A stretch of DNA of 37,214 bases from Reticulitermes lucifugus (taxonomy: Eukaryota; Arthropoda; Insecta; Blattodea; Rhinotermitidae). The DNA lies in the NCBI GenBank assembly GCA_026260175.1, contig JAKCWW010005284.1:1-37214 (forward strand). Reading direction: 5' to 3'. The notes under the pieces were generated by a model. It saw only the letters and a list, made by a program, of their open reading frames with translations. It was not told the DNA's origin and searched no databases. Position numbers and translations under genes: made by a program. Shown piece after piece: positions 18,390-29,280 of this stretch; within the stretch, counting starts at the first letter, position 1; every line of letters starts with the position of its first letter.

Positions 18390-19060
18390 TAATTTTATGC
18401 TTTTACGCAGTCCCAGAGTACGTCTGTAGTACCAAGTCCACAGCTAGGTCCTGTGCCCGATATAATCCGCGATATTATAACGACTTGCTTACTTTGGAGA
18501 CATATGTAAAGAATATATCAACTGTGTCGAAAATAAAACACATTCTATATAGGCCAAACATATTAGAAAAAGGACAAGAAATCAAAACATAATAAAATTC
18601 AATAAAATTTTAAAAGTATAAAATAAAGGCCTTAAATTTAATGTATTAGGAAATATAGACTTCCAAATCAAAGGAAAAATTAGAAATAATTTTTAGACAG
18701 ACAACTTCCGCCTGTCCTATTATATTTCCGATTAAACTGCTCGGACAATAAAAACACGAAAATAACAAGAAGTATAAATTACAGCGAAAAAGGCCCACAT
18801 TCAAATAAAATCATTTACAGAAACTCACCTGAACATGTAATGGATTATCACAGGAAGAAGCACAATATTCAAATTTGTATTTGTCACGGTTAAATTGTTA
18901 AGCACTGGAAGTCACTTTGCTATATCGAGGTAAAATGTTCGTAAGCACGAGGGTTTGCTGTGATATTCATGAAATCGCAACGGTGCAGGACTGACTGGTG
19001 ACTAGTGATGTAATTAGCTCCTCTCCCTGAATTTGCTGCTATTGTAATATAAGTGGTTTT
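18390..19060. other. intergenic, no recognisable feature
   Basis: AT-rich (especially 18,530-18,800), with no convincing open frame or repeat structure. Confidence 0.5.
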
Positions 19061-19064
19061 TCAT

Positions 19065-19440
19065 TTTATACTATTCATACCGTGCGTTGTCATTCGAACA
19101 CACACCACTTTAAACAACAAATGCACTCTTATTATGCTCTTATTATAGAATACAGTCACAGTAAGTTAGCCCGACGTGTTTCGATCCCTTATTGGGATCA
19201 TCATCAGGGACTTTTAAATTATAAATTACACAATTACAAATTAACAATAAAGGTACATATTAAAAGTATAAGATGTATAAAGGTTACAATTGTAGGCTAT
19301 CTCTGTTGGTTCCTGGGTCCACTGTGTATCGGAAATTGTTTGTTTACATTTGATAGATCATCTTTTGTAGTGCACCTTTTGTGCATGCAATAATACAATT
19401 TTTGCGCTTGTCTATTTTCTACAATGATGTAAATCTTGTG
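19065..19440 (-). repeat. hammerhead-bearing interspersed repeat, copy 2
   Basis: Paralogous to 7050-7480 (see that entry): 'attcataccgtgc', a gtgc...gcac hairpin, the hammerhead, 'catattaaaagt' and 'gggtccactg' occur in the same order and orientation. By eye the two are diverged to roughly two-thirds identity. Confidence 0.6.
19166..19213 (-). ncRNA. hammerhead ribozyme-like motif E
   Basis: Minus strand: stem I AGTCC (19212-19208), CTGATGA (19207-19201), perfect stem II GATCCC/GGGATC with an AATAA loop, GAAACACGTC with cleavage base C19173, then GGGCT (19172-19168) completing five stem I pairs including one T-G. Stem I and stem II differ from motif B by compensating changes, which argues for selection or common descent of a folded RNA. 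Confidence 0.68.
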
Positions 19441-19916
19441 TAATCGTAGAGTTGTATGCAGTAACGCCATTTTTGGTGGGTAAAGTTTACTATCCACCAA
19501 TTTTTATGGCCTCAGTTTTGTGGAATTAAGAACGGTATAAACGAATTTTAAAACATTTCACGGCTCGTGGGTCGATACAAAACACATGGGGTAAGAGGGC
19601 AGTGGACGGAAGAGCAGGTCACACAGAAATCTGTGACATTTGCACTAATTTTGATAATGAATAGGGCTCAGGACGATATATCTATTTACATTCTTTATAA
19701 TTTAATAAAAAGAAACAATTTTCCACTTTAGTATTTGTTGTTTTTTTGATTATAGCACACCTTCCAAAGGTGGCTTTATTGTAGCCGATACGGATACTAT
19801 AACGCCTTTTGTCACTTTACAACGTTGTATTTTTTACTGATATTTGGAAGGAAATAAATGTTTCGTAATTATATAGGCCTACGCAGAGCTTACAAATGTA
19901 AGGAATGAAATGCATA

Positions 19917-19962
19917 TACTCGTATATATATACTCGTATATATATGTATATATATAAATGTG
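19917..19962. repeat. TA-rich microsatellite
   Basis: Interrupted 'tatactcgtatatata' units, then a (TA)n run. Confidence 0.8.
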
Positions 19963-20029
19963 TTCTGTGCAACTTTAAAAAGCAACTTTCTCAAAACGTA
20001 ATGTCGTTTTTGTAGCCATTTACCCTATT

Positions 20030-20235
20030 ATCCACCCGTCTACGCTTAGGCCTTACAAGTGATCTCTTTTCTTCAGTTTCCCGATCAAAACCCACTTCAT
20101 ACCTTTTTTTTAAAGATTCGGTTTAATGCGGTTCTCCCATCTATTACTAGGTCTTGCAAGTGATTTTTTCCTTCAGGTTTTCTGACAAGTTTAGCATGAA
20201 ATCTTCCTCGATCCCATACATCCTACAAGCCTTTC
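20030..20235 (-). mobile_element. two adjacent LINE 3' fragments
   Basis: On the minus strand both 20,110-20,040 and 20,205-20,135 give forms of V(R/G)KPEGK..L..(P)R..D, the VGKPEGKRPLGRPRRRWED segment of insect non-LTR reverse transcriptases. The two copies are about 90 bp apart and differ, so they look like separate insertions or a local duplication. Confidence 0.5.
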
Positions 20236-20729
20236 CGAGGTCACCTTAATGCCATCGCCTTGCTAGTATGTTGAGAAGTGTTAAACTAAGGGGCTCCAGG
20301 GAAGTGACTGGGGAACGAAATAAAAACGTGTCCTAGCAGACTCACTCAGTGTACTTACTGATATCGTTTCAGGAAGTTTATTTTTTTTTGTCTCAGGTCG
20401 TTGTATTGTGTTAAAATGCAGGGTATGTTTTCGATATTAGTCATCAGACCTATAATTTCCGGATAACGATGTAATTATATTGACCCCAGTCGCGTGACGC
20501 ACGCTCGTCGCTCGATGGTCAGGGTCACGCTGTAGATAAGAGACTACCGTACTATGAGAACGTTCTGCACTGTAATCACGTGAATGTCGCGCTATGTAAG
20601 CGGCCTGATCTAGTCTAAGCTAAGCGTACAGCGTATTTAATCAAATATTTATCTGGATAACTAACTAATTATCTAACTACATGGAGCAGAGCCCTTCTGG
20701 AGAAGGTCATAGTACCTCAGTTAATGAAG

Positions 20730-21228
20730 AAACTCTCCGCATTTCATGCTGCCCGAATATTCATTACCGCGTTCACAACAGCCCGCAACTTCTCCCTATC
20801 CTGGGCCAGATCAATCCAGTCCGCGCCACGCCATCCTATTTCGTTGAAGATCCATTGTGATATTTTCTCCAATCTACGCCTAGGTCTTCCAAGAGGTCTC
20901 TTTCTGTCAAATTTCCCCACCAATACGGTGCATGCATATCTCCTCTCCCCCATTCGTGCCACGTGCCCCACCCATATCATTCTTGTTTGATAACCCGAAT
21001 AATGTTTGGTGAGTAGTGTGCAGTATCCTCCAGCCCCCTGTTATTTCGTCGCTCTTAGGCCAAAATATCTTGTTCAGCACCCTACTCTTAAACAGCCTAA
21101 GCCTGTGTTTCTCCCGTAGCGTGACAGACCAAGTTTTACACCCGTATAAGACAAGAAGCAAAATTATAGTTCTGTATATTTTAATCTTTATACTTTTGGA
21201 CAGCAGACGGGAAGACAAAAGGTTCTAG
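20730..21228 (-). mobile_element. non-LTR retrotransposon (LINE) C-terminal reverse transcriptase, frameshifted
   Basis: The upstream frame (21218-20907) reads SSRLLSKSIKIKIYRTIIL, LVLYGCKTWSVTLREKHRL and LFKSRVLNKIF. The downstream frame (20980-20744) reads MIWVGHVARMGERRYA, RKRPLGRPRRRLE and WIDLAQDREKLRAVVNAVMN. This is the connection and C-terminal end of a Jockey/CR1-like reverse transcriptase. A frameshift near 20,970-20,980 splits it, and the catalytic YxDD part is absent. It is the best-preserved LINE copy in the window. Confidence 0.88.
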
Positions 21229-21844
21229 ACCGAATGGTAGCAGGCGTTACGAGTTCAGTCTGCCTGTCATTATATTATCGTTATTGCTGTATCCCAAGTG
21301 ACCTGCTTTCAATAGGTTTTGGCGTCAAAACTCTCATATTTTTGTACTTCCGTTATCTTGGGTACATTTGTCTCATCACCATAAACACTTCAATTTCGCG
21401 GTCCTAATAATAACAGGGAAACCGGATAAACGATGAAGTTCCTCCCTGCAACATGCCTACCCCATCAGTCTACCGACATAGATTCACCCGCACGCCCTAC
21501 AGTTACGTGTTGGTGGACTGTAAGGTCTCGCGTAGAGGGTGTCATCCCTCGGGATGAATGCCACTGGTAACGTGAATGACACTGTGTTGCTGCGGCCAGC
21601 TTTTAAACTAGGTTTTCTTCAGATGCTGCCGCAAAACATAATTTAGTATAGGACTTTCTGCGTCGCGTAGGCATTATTACTTAATATTTAGTTAGTGCAG
21701 GCTTATTGATTGCAGGGCTAGTTACAATGTATTGCAGCATGAGGTTCAGAAAACTGCGGCGTTGCATGGGCAGATGAACATCATCTGCTGTTGTAGAGTT
21801 GGTGATTTAATTTTTACAGAATTTCTGCCTTAAAAACTTTGAAG

Positions 21845-22055
21845 TCAGACGTTTATCTAAATTATATACAATAGTTCCTTTTTACTTTACAGAGAACACA
21901 CTCCGTGTCCGTTAAAAAGACCTGCCGATTAATGCTATTTAGGGAAATAGCCGATATACTTTGCGAATAATAGCAAACAGAAATGCACTGTGCCGCAAAG
22001 TGCATAGTTTCTTAGTGTTACATCAGGTGGTACATATAAATATTATCTCTGAGTT
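21845..22055 (+). repeat. unclassified interspersed repeat X, copy 3
   Basis: Matches copy 2 closely: 'agacgtttatctaa.tt.tatacaa', 'acac.atccgtgtc', 'atgctatttagggaa.ta' and 'ttcttaatgttaca..aggtggtac'. It is followed directly by a LINE 3' end at about 22,140. Confidence 0.6.
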
Positions 22056-22139
22056 TGAATTATTTAAACAACTTCTTAAGAAATGGCAACCCTGTTTCTT
22101 TTACTGTCTCATGTAGGTCGACTACAGTAGTTGATGCAG

Positions 22140-22275
22140 CAGGAGACGTGGGCGGAGATGGGAAGATAACATTAATACATCTCTTAAGGAATTAAGCGTT
22201 AGGATGTGAAGTGGCTTAAGCCAGCTCAGGATATGGTCCTTGGGAGCTTCCACGAAATGTGGGTAATTTTCTTGG
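22140..22275 (+). mobile_element. LINE 3' end fragment
   Basis: The nucleotide blocks cggagatgggaagataacat, 'gtggcttaagccagctcagg' and 'atggtccttgggag' match the order of the RRRWEDN...WINLAQDRDRW coding end seen in the other LINE fragments here. Confidence 0.6.
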
Positions 22276-22509
22276 CGAGATGAGCGGTAGTCATCTTCTG
22301 AATGTCTTTACAACATTGAGTTGATTATTTTCATTAAATACATTAAATAAATAACAACTCATCCCAGTGATACGTAAAATGCAATCCATGAACAAGGCAA
22401 CAGAGGCGTCATCTGTTGGCGGGTTAGGGATATACTTCTACGAAGAAGTCCGCTAGCTGAGCCGATAAAATTATCATCAGCGGCGCATGTACATTGCAAC
22501 GCTGAAGCC

Positions 22510-22790
22510 GGCATAGTGACTATGTACGAGCAGGATGATCGACAAGTCGGGGTTAGATTCCCAGCAGGGGAAAGATTTTTTTCTGCTCCAGAACGTCCGG
22601 ACTGGCTCTGGGTTCCGTCGTTTTCCATCCTATGGGTACTGGGGACTCTTTTAGTGCGGTTAAAGCGACTGGCAAGTAGGACTGACCAGTTATCTGCAGC
22701 TAGTACCGCGGTTAACACTGCCTGGAACTGTACCTCCACCCCCCACATGTCTTTATGGCATGGTGCTTAATTAAGTACTGGCGCAACTTC
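22510..22790 (+). mobile_element. Talua-type SINE
   Basis: tRNA-like head agtgactatgtacgagcagg, B-box GTCGGGGTTAGATTCCCAGC, body gaacgtccggactggctctg and tatgggtactggggac, then a 3' part with tgtacctccaccccccacat and ggcatggtgcttaattaag. Among the SINEs here its 3' half is one of the fullest. Confidence 0.75.
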
Positions 22791-22799
22791 ATTTTATAT

Positions 22800-23360
22800 C
22801 ACACTTTTGCTATAACATTTATGAACAAGACTATGACAATGTAGTACGAGGCATCACATTGACAATGGGTCTTCACGCATTGAAATTAAATGTCAGTTTT
22901 CCTGTTTCAGTTATTCCCAGGCCTTTTTAAATTTGCATTTCACTTTCATTTACATTAAACAGACCTATTAGATTCCTAGAGACTGGCCATCCTCACTGGG
23001 GGATTTCTGCGGTTTTCATCAATTCCTGCCCTGAAATGATCAATAGTACCTTTAAATAAATCATGAGTATTTTATTCCTCACATTTCTCAATCCGTAAAT
23101 CGCGATTGGTTTTAATTAATATTTTCTCGATCGAAATGTCTAATTTTTCTGTAATCTCACATCGAGAGATAGTAGTACCTCAACACTGTCACGTGACTAG
23201 TATTGCTGACGGCACGGTTATGAAATGCGACTTTTTAATCTTATGTACTTTGAGGCTAGATAAGGTCGTCACGTATGTGTCAAATGATTAGATATTAAGT
23301 TACATTAAAGATTAGATAGTGATAAGTGGGAGTTATTGTGTCTCGAGTCACGTCATCAGG
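22800..23360. other. intergenic, no recognisable feature
   Basis: No coding or repeat signature that I can support. Confidence 0.5.
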
Positions 23361-23364
23361 AATT

Positions 23365-23520
23365 ACAGGGGGCCCGTGGTGGTGACTAGATGCGGGCTGA
23401 ATGAACGGCATTCGATTTCCGAGGGGCGCAGAAAAGTTTTGCTTACACCACCACTTTGCCCAGCTATAACCTAATATCTACTGAGCCTCTCATTAAACGA
23501 GGACCGGCCTTTGTGTTGTC
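23365..23520 (+). mobile_element. SINE fragment
   Basis: ggcccgtggtggtgactaga, gggctgaatgaacggcattc, a degenerate B-box (attcgatttccgagggg) and ttgcccagctataac resemble the Talua-type copies. It is heavily decayed. Confidence 0.45.
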
Positions 23521-23549
23521 GCTTCGATAGTTCGATAATTATCGAAGCG
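23520..23549. repeat. 30-bp hairpin
   Basis: cgcttcgata and tatcgaagcg are complementary 10-bp arms around a gttcgataat loop that also contains the direct repeat ttcgata. Confidence 0.7.
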
Positions 23550-24096
23550 GCAAAACAGCAGATTTATAATTGTAACAGAATGGGAAGCGGAAAAAACCTA
23601 CTTCAAGATTTGTTAAAAATAGAGTCGGTGCTTTATCCTTGGTGCTTCAGAGAAGCCAAAATGCACAGTCCACTGAAGAACTGGACGGCATTCTCTTTTC
23701 TAGTAAAGTTCAGGGTTTTAAATTTAGTGTTTCCTCAGGTGTTACGTTTTTTGGCTTTCCGATTTGTTGGTATGACCTAACCCTTTTCGTCAATACTCTT
23801 TGCACCTATTTTGCACAATAAAGCAATTGATAAGGTTAATACTTGTGCAATTCTGTTTGCCTCATATCGACCAGCATGATGTAATTGCAATGATGTAGGC
23901 TTACATATTGCAATACATTTTAAGGCCTATATTAAGAGATAAAAGAATAATCGATGAACGATATCAGGTTCTACAGAAACATCTGTAGTTCCAATCTGAA
24001 AGTAGACAAGCAGCTACGTTTATTATTCCTATTAGCTTCCATTTTTCTATGGATTATGTCTTCTATTTTCAAACAGTAACAATTCCTACGACACAA

Positions 24097-24342
24097 TTAT
24101 TCGATAGGACCTTTTTCGGTTTCCTTGAAGATGTTCCAGCAATATTGTTTCTTCACATATTCGCAGCAGCACCTCATTCTACTTTGTTTACCGTCTTTGT
24201 GATACTTGAAAATATCTGATGCCACAGCTACGGAATCACGAAAATTATACCACGATTTCTCAACAAGATGGCGCACTACCAAACTCAAGTACAGAGATTC
24301 CTGTGTGTCTGAATGCAGTGGTTCCTGGCAAATGGATTGGGC
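24097..24342 (-). other. unrecognised 81-codon open frame
   Basis: Open from just after a stop at 24345-24343 to a stop at 24097. It reads ICQEPLHSDTQESLYLSLVV, RHLVEKSWYNFRDSV, DIFKYHKDG and NIFKETEKG. The composition is protein-like and it ends in a charged tail, but there is no ATG, and I recognise no family. It could be the end of a decayed transposon gene, given the second open stretch upstream at 24839-24561. A genuine exon is not excluded, since an acceptor-like ttcagacacacag lies within it. Confidence 0.2.
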
Positions 24343-24421
24343 TTACGGGACCTATTCCATGCACTGCGCGTCCCCCAGTCACGCAACTTTAGTCTTTAAT
24401 TCCTGGAGATTCGTGAAGGAT

Positions 24422-24476
24422 GTGATGCGTGCTTTTCTGACGCCTGCAGCCCTCTTTGAGCTGCAGCACGCATCAC
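24422..24476. repeat. 11-bp inverted repeat
   Basis: gtgatgcgtgc (24422-24432) and gcacgcatcac (24466-24476), with ctgcag repeated inside each arm. Confidence 0.7.
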
Positions 24477-24560
24477 AGAGGCGGTAAACAGGTGTACTGT
24501 GATAGCTGAGGCGAATATGAGAAGAATTATATTACCTGTCTTGTATTTTTCACATCGACA

Positions 24561-24839
24561 TCATTCAGTAAACTCTACTTCGGCTGACAGAGGCGTCATT
24601 GGATTCACATTTGAACCACTTGACACGGCGTCAGACCAAGAAGACTTTATTGATTTAGAATATCTTGATACATCTACAGGATAACCAGCGGAGCGCATAT
24701 GGAACACCTGTGGACATACTTCATGTATTTCCTCATATTTTCGCAATATTTCATTAAATTTGTCAAGTAGGCTTCGGTGCGCCCCGTATGCGTTGAAGGG
24801 TGCCAAGAATAAATCTTCGCATTTTGAATATTTCCCCAT
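24561..24839 (-). other. unrecognised 92-codon open frame
   Basis: Reads MGKYSKCEDLFLAPF, LLDKFNEILRKYEEIHEVC and SGSNVNPMTPL, ending at a stop. It overlaps another open frame on the same strand (25018-24674). It shows no family resemblance; the amphipathic LLDKFNEILRKYEEI segment could be helical. It is probably decayed repeat coding sequence. Confidence 0.15.
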
Positions 24840-25384
24840 AGTGTTGCGATTTCTCCTTTACATTCTAGTGTTGTCCCTATAAGTAAGGAAACAACAGGGA
24901 TGCAAGGAATAGAGCATACAGTTTTAATCCGAGAAATAAGTAACACCCGGACCGAAGCGTCAGGTGTTGGAAACTCGACGTTACTCTTGCGCTGTCGACT
25001 GCAGATAATGGTGCGCATGTATTGTGTTATTGAAGGATATATAATTGATCTCTAGTTCCTGACATTATCGCTGAAAGGGGAGATCGATTTTGTGACATAA
25101 TTGCATTGGCGGACTGATTAGCTTCAAGAAGTGCTGTTAGCATATTAATAGCTTGTCAACGTATCCTGTAAGTTACATTTAATGGCAGCAACTGACTGAC
25201 TGACTCACCGACTGAATGAGTGGCGAAGTTACTATATATGACTGGTCATCTGAACAGCAAACCAACGGACTGAATTGCTGATGTCAGATACTGCTGCACA
25301 CGTCTGTCCGGATTGCAGTGCCAGTGTAACACACTCGGCACACGTGCCAGAGAAGTTGCCGCTGCAGCAAGGCGTTGCAATGTT

Positions 25385-25655
25385 GAAACATTTAAAACAT
25401 GTAGCATGCAGTTTAAGGAGATGGGCGGGGCGTGTGGAACGTATGGGAAGCAGAAAAATTCAATTAGGTTTTCATGGTGAAACTTGATGGAAAGAAACTA
25501 CTTGGAAGACGTAGACGTAGATGGGAGAATAATATTAAAGTGGATCTTAAAGAAATAGAATGGTAGGGCATGGACTGGATTAATATCGTTCAGGACAGGG
25601 ACTAATGTGGGACTGTTGTGGACACTGTAATGAACTTTCGGGTTTTATACAAGGC
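25385..25655 (+). mobile_element. LINE 3' end fragment
   Basis: RRWAGRVERMGSRKIQ (25419-25466) continues, after frameshifts, into [16 protein letters not shown] and [16 protein letters not shown] segments, then [10 protein letters not shown]. Clear homology to the LINE at 20730-21228, opposite strand. Confidence 0.75.
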
Positions 25656-26309
25656 GGGGAATTTTTATATAGATGAGAAACTATTAGCTTTATAAGAAGG
25701 GTTCTGATCAATGGATTTAGTTGGTCGACAAGTGCTCGAAATGAAATGATGGTTTATTGACATTCTACGACATATTCTGTAGGATATTCCTGTCTCTAAA
25801 ATACCCGTACGTTTCAATTTCAGTTTCGTGTAATGCCGGGACCATATGGGACTGACACGGACCAGAATTAAAATCGTTGGACTCGTCTACTGCCAAGTGT
25901 AATCGAAAACCGTTGACTAGCTTTAGTGCTGAAACATGCAGACAGACGCGTTCTGTTCATAATACACTCATTTTTGCACTTTGTTTGCAGAGAACACAAA
26001 AGCGATAGAACAACATGCAAGATATATTCAGGGGAATGGGAAATTACTTCCTTCTATGCTTACACTATGTAAATTATATGAACGAAATTATATTGTACAT
26101 GAAAATTGAATGAGGGAGTCAAGAGTACAGAAAATGCAGAGACGGAGCTTGAGGCCCATGATATACACTTTTAGGCCGTACATAAATAAAATGTTTCAGT
26201 TGTGTATTTGAGGTTGTCCGATCCGATAGAGGGATCGTGTGAACAGAATGGAGAAAGATCCGCTTCGTCCTTCATGATGAGCCAATACCCGCTGAGCTAG
26301 GCAAGCATT

Positions 26310-26458
26310 TGTCAGTTTTTATGGAGCCCATGTATTCATTACCGTGATTACAGGAGTCTGTCACTGCAACTTCCATCAGTCAGATGAACCCACTCTAAAC
26401 TCGTCTTTCTTTCAAATCGGTTTTAGTGTTGTTCTTCCATCTACGCCGCTCCATGGAG
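26310..26458 (-). mobile_element. LINE 3' end fragment
   Basis: On the minus strand from 26,455: RRRWKNNTKTDLKER, then decayed sequence ending near NHGNEYMGS. It corresponds to RRRWEDNIKMDLKE...NAVMNLRV of the other copies. Confidence 0.6.
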
Positions 26459-26459
26459 T

Positions 26460-27425
26460 TTATTAGTTAGTGTATGGCTAATTCTTTAAGAAGAGAATCA
26501 TATGTATTCTGCCGTCTGCAATGAACATGTCCGCTGGTCGAAATTACAGAACTGGAGTGAACATCTCTTAACTATTAGCAACAAAACATGCATTATACAT
26601 TCGCAGCTCCCTTAAGCATTGTATAAAACTTATCAAAACTAGCTCATAATGGAGCATATGGTCCAAACACGCCACACTGTACTGGTATTTGTATGCTGTA
26701 CGTATTTCTAATTTGGTGTACAATTAAGAGCTGAATATGAACTTATTCCACAATGACACTAGTCCAATAGGGCCGTGTATTTAAGTAAATATATAGCTGG
26801 AAGTAAAATTTTATGAGTATATCTTAAGTTTATCGTGTATTTTTACCATAATCAAACGTTTCTACGACTTAAATACCAAGATGGCACTCTTAAATAGGCA
26901 CTCACACGCGATACGAGTGACCAGCAGTCAGGCCGAGAGATTCCCGGTTTATCCTAACTTTGATTTTAGTGTTTGTACTCCGTCATTCTAGACGCACTCT
27001 GGAATTATACTGTAATTACAACATTGCTCATTTCTTGCGCCGTACCGAATTTATTACGTATAATCATTCCATTATATATGTATACAAAGCCTATGAAGTT
27101 GATGGAATGCCATTAAATAAACTAAGCAATAATAATGAAATTCACGAAGCGCTCATGGTGCAATTGAACAGCATGTCGTTGCGAACTGCAGCCTATTAGT
27201 CGTGAGACACTTGTCATCGGTCCACCCAACCAGACTGTGTCTCTGAACGCCTGAGAATAGAGTTCAGTGTCCGTCTGCAGGCTAACACCGGTGCAACGTT
27301 CTTCGCAGTCCGTGCGGAGACGTGAATATGATGTGGGAAATGCATCTGACAGAAAGCGACGCGCGTGGCAAGACGGATGCGTCTTTGAACTGGCGGCAAA
27401 GAGACCTTCGTGTGACCTTAGCCAG
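26460..27425. other. intergenic, no recognisable feature
   Basis: A 79-codon plus-strand open frame (26960-27199) has no family resemblance. No repeat boundary is seen until the palindromic element begins near 27,430. Confidence 0.45.
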
Positions 27426-27496
27426 TAGTATTATAATAAAGAGGGTAATAATATATAGACCATCAGTCACATCACACTTTGTAGTTTTAATATTTT

Positions 27497-27541
27497 CAAA
27501 CATACATGTTTCGGCGGCAGAGGACCATAATCAGGTGTCAA
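27497..27541 (-). ncRNA. degenerate hammerhead-like motif F (left arm)
   Basis: Minus strand: CTGATTA (27534-27528) in place of CTGATGA, stem II TGGTCC..GCCGCC only partly paired, then an intact CGAAACATGTA. The invariant G of the core is lost, so it is probably inactive. Confidence 0.4.
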
Positions 27542-28401
27542 TAATAAAAGTACTAGGGAAAATTACATGTATACAAACATGATATTCGTGTTCAGAACGG
27601 GATCGCTTTCGTTTACATAGAGAGGTCAAGTTTCTTTAAAATCGTAAAATTCCCCCATGTAATTTAGCGGGAACATTGCAGCTCAAGTTATAAATATGTA
27701 ATTTATTATATTAAAATAAAAATTAAAAACAGTGGTCCTTGTGGAAGCCATATGTTGTTAATTTTCTTATTTATGATCTTCCATTCGTAGACATAAACAT
27801 AGTCTTATTTTTCCTGAGTCTGTATTGTGTAGTTGTTATAGGACGTTACTTTTGGATTCTTAGATATATTATAACGTTCTATACTTTCGTGTATAGTCGG
27901 AATGCTATAGGGGTTTTTAAATAAAGGGATTGTGTTTTCGGAGAGTGATGTGAGTGCTCCACTATTGTCTGTAAAGCGCAGACGCACCTCTTCTTCTATA
28001 CACATCAACCTCCGAAAACACAATCCCTTTATCTAAAAACGTATAATATTTCGCATTTACAAGAAAATATAGAACGTTGTAATGTATCTAAGATCCCCAA
28101 AATAACATCCTGTAACAACTACACAATACATACTATACTTTACATCGCCAAAAAAAAAATATAGTGTTTACGTCTACAAACGGAGGACTAAAAGTAAAAA
28201 AAAATGGCTTGCGCAAGGGGCACTGTTTTTATTTTTTAATTTTAATGCAATGAATTACATATTTATAACGTGAGCTGCAGATGTTTCCTTTAAATTACAT
28301 GGGGAAGAATTACGAGTTATAAAAACTTAACCCTTCTATGTAAAATACAGAGATCTCGCTCTTAATACAACTGTCATGTTGACATACACATAGTTTTGTC
28401 T

Positions 28402-28446
28402 AGTACCTAATGGTGGCCCCTTGAGGCCGAAAGATGTTGTATGTTT
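28402..28446 (+). ncRNA. degenerate hammerhead-like motif G (right arm)
   Basis: CTAATGG (28407-28413) replaces CTGATGA. Stem II GGCC..GGCC is intact, then GAAAGATGTT. Stem I GTAC/GTAT still pairs. Core substitutions predict loss of cleavage. It mirrors motif F across the palindrome centre. Confidence 0.4.
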
Positions 28447-28509
28447 GACAGTAATAAAACCGTGAAGTGTGTTGTGATTGGCGGCTTATACCTTCTTTAT
28501 AAGTATCAC

Positions 28510-29215
28510 ATTGGTATATCTAAAAGTCTTTTAATATTCTGTCGATAATTCAGTCAGTTGGCCAGTCAGCCCCGTTGAAATATTCTGAAAAGTTCCCATG
28601 AACATCATGCAGGTGGTAGCAAAACTGTATTGTCTGATTGAAGGCGGATGTTAGCTTTCTACTGTCTGCCTGCCTGTATCTGAACAAGTACAAGATTCTG
28701 TTTCCCCACTCCTCACCAACATCCTCCTTCAGTACTTAGCATACCACTGTTAAGAACTTTACACCCATTGAAATGCGTCATAAAGTTGTGGTACTTTTTT
28801 ACTTAAAAACCACAAGTTTGCAGTTTTTCGTTCAATTTATTTTCCTTTCGGTCTGACCTACTTAAAATTAGATAATTTCAATTGTTTTGTATATTTTGAG
28901 AGATTATTTTGGCGCAACGGCTTACACTTTGATATTTAAATAAATGCATATCAAGCTATTCCAGTCGTTGAATCTGCAGTCCATAGCTCATTACGTTTAT
29001 GAGTGCATTACATACGGTATACGTATATGGGTTGGAGGGAGCAGCAAGGCCTAACGACTTTTAGCTCTGTGTTTATTTTCTCCCCTTGTCTGTGGCCTGT
29101 TTCTGTTTCAGGCGTTAACACAGAGAATAATTAACCAAATTTTTAAAGTGGGTACGAAATACGTAAGATTTGAGTCCTCCATAGTTTACTATTTTTAACT
29201 GAAGCCAAGGTTACA
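28510..29215. other. intergenic, no recognisable feature
   Basis: No open frame or structured repeat that I can support. Confidence 0.5.
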
Positions 29216-29280
29216 GTCGAGAAAATTTCTGAGGCATGTTTGACAGTGGTACTGTCAGGTTATGAAGACGATGTAGGGAT

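Larger units (their letters stand above)
27430..28505. mobile_element. 1.07-kb near-palindromic element with hammerhead-like motifs in both arms
   Basis: The two halves are imperfect reverse complements around about 27,976. Near the centre 20 bases are perfect (aaagggattgtgttttcgga 27923-27942; tccgaaaacacaatcccttt 28011-28030). Farther out, paired blocks include 'gtgtagttgtta' with 'taacaactacac', 'cccatgtaattta' with 'taaattacatggg', and at the outer ends 'tttcaaacatac' with 'gtatgtttgac'. Degenerate hammerheads F (minus) and G (plus) lie symmetrically. No target duplication or transposase is identified. It is probably an inverted dimer of a Penelope-like or similar noncoding retroelement end, or a foldback element. 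Confidence 0.75.
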
